The notes below the pieces were generated by a model that saw only the letters and a program-made list of their open reading frames with translations, made no database searches and was not told the origin of the DNA. From an uncultured Oscillospiraceae bacterium (GTDB lineage: Bacteria > Bacillota > Clostridia > Oscillospirales > Oscillospiraceae), in the NCBI GenBank assembly GCA_950075865.1, contig CATMVA010000004.1, positions 1-64,000 of the forward strand: a DNA stretch of 64,000 nt, read 5' to 3'. The translations under genes and the position numbers were made by a program. Below, in pieces: positions 58,587 to 64,000 of this stretch; position 1 is the stretch's first letter; the number at the start of each line of letters is the position of its first letter.

Positions 58587-59441
58587 AAGGTGGAGGAGAT
58601 CTTTGAAGCCCAGCTCCGGAAGTGCAGCGTGGAGTATTTCGACTTCTATCTCTTCCACAACGTCTGCGAGATGAACATTGACGCCTATCTGGACGATGAA
58701 AAGTACGGGGTGTTCTCCTACCTGATGGAGCAGAAGAAGCTGGGCCGTATCAAGCACCTGGGCTTCTCCTGCCACGGGGCCATTCCGGTCCTGAAGCGGT
58801 TTTTGGAGGCCTACGGGGAGCACATGGAGTTCTGCCAGCTCCAGCTCAACTATGTAGACTGGACCTTCCAGGGCTGCAAGGAGAAGGTGGAGCTGCTGAA
58901 GGAATACAACATTCCCGTGTGGGTCATGGAGCCCCTCCGGGGTGGGCGGCTGTGTTCCCTGCCTGAGACCGCCCGGAAGGCCCTCGCCGCCCTCCGGCCC
59001 GATGAGACCCCCACCGCTTGGGCCTTCCGGTTCCTCCAGAGCATCCCCCAGATCACGGTCACCCTCTCGGGCATGTCCAGCTTTGAGCAGATGAAGGAGA
59101 ACATCGACACCTTCAGCGTGGACGAACCTCTCAGCGAGAAAGAGATGTCCACCCTGTTGTCGGTGGCCGGGGGGATGCTGGGCAGCACCATCCCCTGCAC
59201 CGCCTGTCACTACTGCGTGTCACACTGTCCCCAGGGGCTGAACATTCCCCATCTGCTCAGCCTTTACAACGAGCACTCCTTCACCGGCGGCGGGTTTTTG
59301 GCCCCCATGGCCCTCTCGGCCCTGCCGGAGGACAAGCGGCCCTCGGCCTGTATCGGCTGCCGGAGCTGCGAGGCGGTCTGCCCCCAGCAGATCAAGATCT
59401 CGGAGGCCATGGCCGGCTTCGCCGCCATGCTGAAGGGGTAA
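58587..59441 (+). pseudogene. 4Fe-4S aldo/keto reductase, N-terminal third missing
   Basis: About 284 codons homologous to aldo/keto reductases with a C-terminal ferredoxin domain. Present: VEEIFEAQLRKCSVEYFDFYLFHN (with the catalytic-tetrad His), the barrel C-half, and CTACHYCVSHCPQGLNIP and CIGCRSCEAVCPQQIKI clusters. The first ~95 residues, which hold the catalytic Asp, Tyr and Lys and the start of the barrel, are absent; LysR antisense DNA takes their place. No start codon with a Shine-Dalgarno is seen. Probably non-functional. Confidence 0.8.
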
Positions 59442-59453
59442 CGGAGGTCTTCC

Positions 59454-59978
59454 ATGCCAAAAGGAATGCCCATTTTACTGCTCTCCGCCTTTGCCCTCCT
59501 GTCCTGCGCCCTCTTTGCCTGCTCCGCAATGGAAAAGGAGTTGGGGGCGGAGGGGCTCTTGACCGGCGGGATCACCCTGCCGCCGGCCTCCTCCGAGCCC
59601 GGCAAAGATGAAACTCCGGAGGAAAACGCTGTGAACAGGATCACCATAACGGTCGGAGACAGGACCTTCACGGCCACTCTGGCCGAGACCGAGGCAGCCA
59701 GGGCTTTGGCCGGGCTGCTGCCCGTGACGGTCACCATGAAGGAACTCAACGGAAACGAGAAATATTTTTACATGGACGGCTCCCTACCCGCCGAGGCCGT
59801 GAGCCCGGGCACCATCCGGGCCGGGGATCTGATGCTCTATGGCTCGGACTGTCTGGTTCTCTTTTACGAGAGCTTTTCCACCGCCTACCAATACACCCCG
59901 CTGGGACATATTGACGAGCCGGAGGGGCTGGCCCAGGCAGCGGGAACGGGGAGCGTGCAGGTGAGCTTTTCCCGATAA
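59454..59978 (+). CDS. Cyclophilin-like-fold lipoprotein
   Basis: 174 residues. Signal ending SCALFACS, a low-complexity stretch (about 25-60), then a cyclophilin-like domain: NRITITVGDRTFTATLAETEAARALAGLLPVTVTMKELNGNEKYFY in outline and LVLFYESFSTAYQYTPLGHI. Such domains occur near aldo/keto reductases and flavodoxins; their role is unknown. GGAGG precedes ATG 59454, 12 nt after the reductase remnant. Confidence 0.85.
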   Translation: MPKGMPILLLSAFALLSCALFACSAMEKELGAEGLLTGGITLPPASSEPGKDETPEENAVNRITITVGDRTFTATLAETEAARALAGLLPVTVTMKELNGNEKYFYMDGSLPAEAVSPGTIRAGDLMLYGSDCLVLFYESFSTAYQYTPLGHIDEPEGLAQAAGTGSVQVSFSR

Positions 59979-60000
59979 GTCTGGCACACATTCTATAGAA

Positions 60001-60046
60001 AACAGCTCCGCGTTCCGGATACCGGAACGCGGAGCTGTTTTTTCCT
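60001..60046. terminator. Bidirectional terminator
   Basis: A perfect AACAGCTCCGCGTTCCGG/CCGGAACGCGGAGCTGTT stem with T6 after it. It serves the cyclophilin-like gene and the converging P-type ATPase. Confidence 0.9.
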
Positions 60047-60048
60047 TT

Positions 60049-61902
60049 TTAATCGGCTTTCAGGGCTCTTGTGGCATTCGCTACCGCCACTACCATGACC
60101 CCCACGTCGGCGAAGGCGCCGGCCCACATATTGGCCTTGCCCAGGATGCCCAGCACCAGGATCACGGCCTTTACCCCCAGAGCGAAGGCGATGTTCTGGT
60201 TGGCAATGCGGATGGTCTTACGGGCGATGGAGATGGCCGCGGCGATCTTGGAGGGCTTGTCGTCCATGAGGACCACATCGGCGGCCTCAATGGCGGCGTC
60301 CGAGCCCAGGGCGCCCATGGCGATGCCCACATCGGCCCGGGAGAGGACGGGGGCGTCGTTGATGCCGTCCCCCACGAAGGCCAGCATCCCCTTGGGGCTC
60401 TTCTCCTCCAGCAGCTTCTCCACCTCGGCCACTTTGTCGGCAGGGAGGAGCCCGGCGTGGACCTCATCCAGGCCCAGCTCGGCGCCCACAGCCTCCCCTA
60501 CCTCCTTGGCGTCCCCGGTGAGCATAACGGTCTTTTTCACTCCGGCGCGCTTCAGGGCAGCCAGAGCCTCTTTGGCATCGGGCTTGACCCGATCGGAGAT
60601 GACGATATGGCCCAGGTAGGCATCGGCGGTGGCCACATGGACGGTGGTACCGATGTTGTGGCAGGGGCGCCACCGGGCCCCCATGTCCTCCATGAGCTTG
60701 TCGTTGCCCACGTAGACAGTGACCCCGTCTACCACGGCCTGGACGCCCCGTCCGGCGATCTCCTTCACCTCGCCCACCCGGCTCTCGTCCAGGTCACGGC
60801 CGCAGGCCTCCCGAAGGGAACGGGCGATGGGATGGCTGGAATAGCTCTCAGCCAGGGCAGCAGTCTCCAGAAGGGCGGTCTCCTCCCCATCCCCGGGGTG
60901 AACGGCAGTGACGGTGAATACCCCCTGGGTCAGGGTGCCTGTCTTGTCGAAGACCACGGTCTCGGTCCGGGCCAGAGCCTCCAGGTAGTTGCTGCCCTTT
61001 ACCAGAACACCGGCCTTGGAGGCCCCGCCGATGCCGCCGAAAAAGGTGAGGGGCACCGAGATGACCAAGGCGCAGGGGCAGGAGATGACCAGGAAGATGA
61101 GGGCCTGTTCCACCCATTTGGTCCACTCTCCGGTGGCCAAGGAGGGTATAATGGCCAGGGCTACCGCCCCGATGACCACCGCGGGGGTGTACCACCGGGC
61201 AAACCGGGTGATAAACTGCTCCTTACGGCCCTTTTTGGCACTGGAATTCTCCACCAGATCCAGGATCTTAGCTACGGTGGACTCTCCAAACTCCTTGGTG
61301 GTCCGCACCCGGAGGAGACCGGTCAGGTTGATGCAGCCCGAGATCACCTCGTCCCCCGACGCCACATCCCGGGGGAGGGACTCTCCCGTCAGGGCGGCGG
61401 TATTGAGGGCGGAAGCGCCCTCCAGCACCACGCCGTCGATGGGTACCCGTTCACCGGGACGGATGACGATGGTCTCTCCGATCTGGACCTCATCGGGATC
61501 CACCTCGGCGATCTCCCCGTCACGCTCCACATTGGCCGAGTCGGGACGGATGTCCATGAGGGCCGCGATAGACCTCCGGGATTTGCCCACGGCCACGGCC
61601 TGGAAGAGCTCGCCCACCTGGTAGAAGAGCATGACGAAGACGGCCTCGGGGTACTCACCGATGGCCAGGGCGCCTACCGTGGCGATGGCCATGAGGAAGT
61701 TTTCGTCAAAGATCTGGCCGTGGGAGATGTTACGGATGGCCTTCCAGAGGATATCCCAGCCGATGATGAAATAGGGGATGAGATAGAGGGGCCACACCGG
61801 CAGGAGCAGTGCCGGGCCGAAGTGGTCCAGCAGGACCACGGCAATCAGGCCCACTGCGGCAGCAACGATGCGGTAGAGCATCTTTTTTTGCTTTTTGGTC
61901 AT
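60049..61902 (-). CDS. Heavy-metal P1B-type ATPase (Zn/Cd/Pb export type)
   Basis: 617 residues. CPC in the sixth helix (VISCPCALVISVPL) with phosphorylation site VFDKTGTLTQG, SSHPIARSL (HP locus) and GDGINDAPVLSRADVGIAMG. It lacks the N-terminal metal-binding domain, which is encoded as a separate gene just upstream (61919-62128). The CPC plus the ArsR regulator with a CzrA-type site favour Zn/Cd export over copper. Confidence 0.93.
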   Translation of the reverse strand: MTKKQKKMLYRIVAAAVGLIAVVLLDHFGPALLLPVWPLYLIPYFIIGWDILWKAIRNISHGQIFDENFLMAIATVGALAIGEYPEAVFVMLFYQVGELFQAVAVGKSRRSIAALMDIRPDSANVERDGEIAEVDPDEVQIGETIVIRPGERVPIDGVVLEGASALNTAALTGESLPRDVASGDEVISGCINLTGLLRVRTTKEFGESTVAKILDLVENSSAKKGRKEQFITRFARWYTPAVVIGAVALAIIPSLATGEWTKWVEQALIFLVISCPCALVISVPLTFFGGIGGASKAGVLVKGSNYLEALARTETVVFDKTGTLTQGVFTVTAVHPGDGEETALLETAALAESYSSHPIARSLREACGRDLDESRVGEVKEIAGRGVQAVVDGVTVYVGNDKLMEDMGARWRPCHNIGTTVHVATADAYLGHIVISDRVKPDAKEALAALKRAGVKKTVMLTGDAKEVGEAVGAELGLDEVHAGLLPADKVAEVEKLLEEKSPKGMLAFVGDGINDAPVLSRADVGIAMGALGSDAAIEAADVVLMDDKPSKIAAAISIARKTIRIANQNIAFALGVKAVILVLGILGKANMWAGAFADVGVMVVAVANATRALKAD

Positions 61903-61918
61903 AGGATGACCTCCCTGC

Positions 61919-62128
61919 TTACCTTTGAATTTCGCAATCGGGCTCCACCCGCTTGCAGGCCTTGACCACCTGGTCCATCAGCTCCTCAAAGCGGTCGTCG
62001 GGGGCCTCTACGATCAGCTTCTGCTGCATGAAGCTGACAGTGGCGGTGACGCCGTCGATCTTGTTGATGGCGTCCTCCATCTTTTGGGCGCAGTTGGCGC
62101 AGTCGACCTCGATGGCAAATTTCTTTTT
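61919..62128 (-). CDS. Heavy-metal-associated (HMA) domain protein
   Basis: 69 residues from ATG 62128 (AAAGGAGG upstream; 62158 is not used). IEVDCANCAQKMEDAINKIDGV carries the CxxC metal site of an HMA ferredoxin-like domain. It likely hands metal to the adjacent ATPase, replacing the domain usually fused to it. The Asp before CxxC is typical of Zn/Cd types. Confidence 0.9.
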   Translation of the reverse strand, partial: KKKFAIEVDCANCAQKMEDAINKIDGVTATVSFMQQKLIVEAPDDRFEELMDQVVKACKRVEPDCEIQR

Positions 62129-62147
62129 CATCACAATTTTCCTCCTT

Positions 62148-62510
62148 TTATTCTTCAATATGCTCCATGCCTTGGGCCAATATGGTCACCACATGGTCGT
62201 CGGCCAGAGAGTAGAAAATGGTCTTACCCTCCCGGCGGTACTTCACCAGCTTGGCTCCCCGCAGGGCCCGGAGTTGGTGGGACACCGCCGACTGGGTCAT
62301 GCCCAGGGCCTGGGTGATAGCTCCCACGCACAGCTCAGACTCGTAGAGGGCGTACAGGATCTTGATGCGGCTGGAATCGGCGAAAATGCGAAACAGGTCA
62401 GCCAGGTCGTAGAGAATGCCGTCGTCAGGCAACCTGGAACGGACCTTCGCCACCGCCGCGGTGTGGTCGTGGCCCTTCTCCCCCTCCCACAGCTCCAGCT
62501 CTTCCTCCAT
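62148..62510 (-). CDS. ArsR/SmtB-family metal-responsive repressor
   Basis: 120 residues from ATG 62510, nine bases after GGAG; the ATG at 62519 has no spacing. Winged helix: ELCVGAITQALGMTQSAVSHQLRALRGAKLVKYRREGKTIFYSL in outline. The C-terminal DDHVVTILAQGMEHIEE has the Asp-His...His-Glu pattern of the alpha-5 Zn site of CzrA/SmtB. The alpha-3N Cys motif is incomplete (ELCVG). First gene of the operon, with an operator at its start. Confidence 0.93.
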   Translation of the reverse strand: MEEELELWEGEKGHDHTAAVAKVRSRLPDDGILYDLADLFRIFADSSRIKILYALYESELCVGAITQALGMTQSAVSHQLRALRGAKLVKYRREGKTIFYSLADDHVVTILAQGMEHIEE

Positions 62511-62527
62511 GTGGTCCATCTCCTTTC

Positions 62528-62553
62528 AACATATGAATACTTGTTCATATGTT
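62528..62553. promoter_or_regulatory. ArsR/SmtB operator
   Basis: Perfect inverted repeat AACATATGAA-N6-TTCATATGTT directly after the -10 box, covering the expected start. It has the form of a CzrA/SmtB operator. Confidence 0.85.
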
Positions 62554-62565
62554 TTTCTATTCCCT

Positions 62566-62593
62566 ATTATACTCCTCTGCCTTCAGTTGTCAA
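62566..62593 (-). promoter_or_regulatory. Promoter of the metal-export operon
   Basis: Minus-strand TTGACA (62588-62593), 16 bp, TATAAT (62566-62571). Near-consensus, so repression must be tight. Confidence 0.8.
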
Positions 62594-62675
62594 TACCCCC
62601 GCCAAAATTTTTTCATGAGATGGCGGAGGGGGGAAATACTATATAGCAAATCCAGTGCAAAAGGAGTGTTTTTCT

Positions 62676-63620
62676 ATGGTCAATATTCAAAAAGCCGCCG
62701 TCATCGGCTGCGGGTTCGTGGGCTCCTCCTCGGCCTTCGCCATGATGCGCTCGGGCATCTTTTCCGAGCTGGTCCTTCTGGACGCCAACCAGGCCAAGGC
62801 CGAGGGAGAGGCCATGGACATCGCCCACGGGCTCCCCTTCTCCCGGCCCATGAAGATCTATGCCGGAGGCTATAGCGACCTGCGGGACTGCGCCCTTGTG
62901 GTCATCACCGCCGGGGCCAACCAGAAGCCGGGGGAGACCCGGCTGGATCTGGTGAAGAGGAATGTGTCCATTCTGGGCTCCATCATCCCGGAGATCGTGA
63001 AGGTCAACCGGGAAGCCATCCTGCTCATCGTCTCCAACCCGGTGGATATTCTGACCTGGGCGGCCCAGAAGCTTTCCGGCCTGCCCAAAAGCCAGGTGCT
63101 GGGCTCGGGCACCGTGCTGGACACCGCCCGGCTCAAGTACCTGCTGGGAGAGCATCTCAGTGTGGACAGCCGGAGCGTCCACGCCGTCATCATCGGCGAG
63201 CACGGGGACAGCGAGCTGGCGGTGTGGAGCGGAGCCAACGTGTCCGGGGTGGATCTGGACCACTTCTGCGCCCTGTGCGGAGAGGAGGAGCATCGCGCCA
63301 TGATGGAACGCATCTACACCGACGTGCGGGATTCGGCCTATGAGATCATCGAGCGGAAGGGAGCCACCTACTACGGCATTGCCGCCGCCGTGACCCGGAT
63401 CGCCCAGTGCATTGTCCGGGACGAGCACTCGGTACTGCCGGTGTCGGTGAACCTCGGGGGGCTTTACGGCGTGGAGGACCTGTGTATGAGCGTCCCGGCG
63501 GTGGTGGGCCGGCAGGGGGTGGAGAAGGTCCTGGAGATCGAACTGAGCGACGGGGAGTGCGCCGCCTTTCGGAAGTCGGCCGGGACCCTGAAAGAGGTGG
63601 CGGACAGTCTGGGGCTGTAA
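62676..63620 (+). CDS. ldh: L-lactate dehydrogenase
   Basis: 314 residues from ATG 62676 (AAAAGGAGTG upstream). It reduces pyruvate to L-lactate with NADH. NAD loop AVIGCGFVGSS, substrate Arg in AGANQKPGETRLDLV, SNPVDILTW, catalytic His in IIGEHGDSELAVWS. Residues after GETR and the length fit LDH rather than malate dehydrogenase. Single gene with its own terminator. Confidence 0.94.
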   Translation: MVNIQKAAVIGCGFVGSSSAFAMMRSGIFSELVLLDANQAKAEGEAMDIAHGLPFSRPMKIYAGGYSDLRDCALVVITAGANQKPGETRLDLVKRNVSILGSIIPEIVKVNREAILLIVSNPVDILTWAAQKLSGLPKSQVLGSGTVLDTARLKYLLGEHLSVDSRSVHAVIIGEHGDSELAVWSGANVSGVDLDHFCALCGEEEHRAMMERIYTDVRDSAYEIIERKGATYYGIAAAVTRIAQCIVRDEHSVLPVSVNLGGLYGVEDLCMSVPAVVGRQGVEKVLEIELSDGECAAFRKSAGTLKEVADSLGL

Positions 63621-63660
63621 AAAACGCGGGGGCCGGTGAAAACACCGGCCCCCGCGTTTT
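63621..63660. terminator. Bidirectional terminator after ldh
   Basis: AAAACGCGGGGGCCGGTG/CACCGGCCCCCGCGTTTT perfect stem. It overlaps the stop codon of the converging edge gene. Confidence 0.9.
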
Positions 63661-64000
63661 ATCCTTTTTTCCTGACTTGCACCGCCGCCGGAGGATCCTC
63701 CCCAGGGCCTTCCAGCAGCTCAGGGAAATTCTTTACCCCCAAGGCTACCAGGGCCATCCCCGTCTGGAACAGGAATTCCTTTGTGTCCGGATCCAACTGG
63801 GACGCGGCCTTCAGAATGGCCGGGATGCTCTCCTGCCACTGGGCACGCAACTGGGCGAGGGTCTCGATATGGGCGGCATCCACCAGAGCGTACAGGGAAT
63901 CCACGAACCGCTCCCGCTCGGCTGTCGTGAGGGAGCTGATCCAGCGGTTCAGGGTCTTATCCAGGTACTGAGCGTCCGGGGTCAGCTCCTCCTGGAGGAG
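63659..64000 (-). CDS. C-terminal part of a gene continuing past the right edge
   Basis: An open minus-strand frame of 113 codons with no start in the window. It reads LTPDAQYLDKTLNRWISSLTTAERERFVDSLYALVDAAHIETLAQL (in pieces), predicted helical, ending in a Lys/Gly tail. The helical texture recalls the C-terminus of Mbeg1-like (DUF2974) proteins; this is a weak guess. GTG 63904 could be a start, but the frame stays open upstream. Confidence 0.6.
   Translation of the reverse strand, partial: LLQEELTPDAQYLDKTLNRWISSLTTAERERFVDSLYALVDAAHIETLAQLRAQWQESIPAILKAASQLDPDTKEFLFQTGMALVALGVKNFPELLEGPGEDPPAAVQVRKKG

Noticed and set aside
57597..59441. Single 614-residue fused protein ending in aldo/keto reductase
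   Set aside because: The first ~330 residues are antisense to LysR and have no protein character. The frame is open across the junction by chance.
1..64000. CRISPR array, tRNA genes, phage or complete insertion sequences
   Set aside because: No regularly spaced repeats, no tRNA cloverleaf signature, and no transposase or integrase frame was seen on either strand.

Overview
The window looks like chromosome from a GC-rich, Gram-positive, anaerobic, spore-forming member of Clostridia, most likely an Oscillospiraceae gut bacterium of the Flavonifractor/Intestinimonas kind. The evidence is the butyrate kinase/phosphate butyryltransferase pair, sporulation genes (yqfC, yqfD, spoVAC), a CIRCE heat-shock operator, a cysteine T-box, FeoAB, S-layer-homology anchoring, and the clostridial order yqfC-yqfD-phoH-ybeY-era-recO. 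No tRNA, CRISPR array, phage or complete insertion sequence was seen. The genus is inferred, not proven.

Layout. 1-2 kb: on the minus strand, a probable rRNA-operon promoter and leader run off the left edge, preceded by an unassigned structured ncRNA with its own promoter and terminator, then a secreted glycoside-hydrolase-like protein. 2-6 kb: hsp20 and clpB under a CIRCE element, then a MarR regulator divergent from a membrane acyltransferase-buk-ptb operon (6-9.4 kb). 9.5-15 kb: CmpB-type membrane protein, uracil permease, lysA-gluQ. 15-20 kb: an AT-richer YdeI-like gene, a 1063-residue SLH-anchored phosphodiester glycosidase, hemW. 20-28 kb: an RluA-type pseudouridine synthase with no normal start codon, a VanX-like dipeptidase, a radical SAM protein, HPr, mutS2, feoB-feoA. 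28-36 kb: recO with an overlapping yqzL-like gene, era, an inserted lipoprotein/acyltransferase pair, then ybeY, phoH, yqfD, yqfC, spoVAC. 36-43 kb: polysaccharide deacetylase-cdd, DUF378, LTA-synthase-like enzyme, cysS behind a T-box. 43-50 kb: pgsA, rimO, and the overlapping chain recA-GNAT-recX-GNAT, then prmC and DUF1385. 50-57.7 kb: lipoprotein-response regulator-histidine kinase operon, DUF3842-kinase-acetyltransferase operon, ECF S-component, VanZ protein. 57.7-64 kb: a LysR gene and a 4Fe-4S aldo/keto reductase joined head to head by an apparent deletion, a cyclophilin-fold lipoprotein, a metal-export operon (ArsR-HMA-P-type ATPase) with a clear operator, lactate dehydrogenase, and a partial gene at the edge.

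Most of the window is housekeeping. The items most worth a second look are: the unassigned ncRNA (236-551); the 15-nt poly-T tract inside cysS; the LysR/aldo-keto-reductase junction; the ACG-start or repeat-disrupted pseudouridine synthase, together with a possible family of small hairpin elements placed just upstream of genes that lack ATG starts; and two consecutive sporulation genes whose Shine-Dalgarno sequences lie inside terminator-like hairpins. No convincing new defence or biosynthetic system was found.
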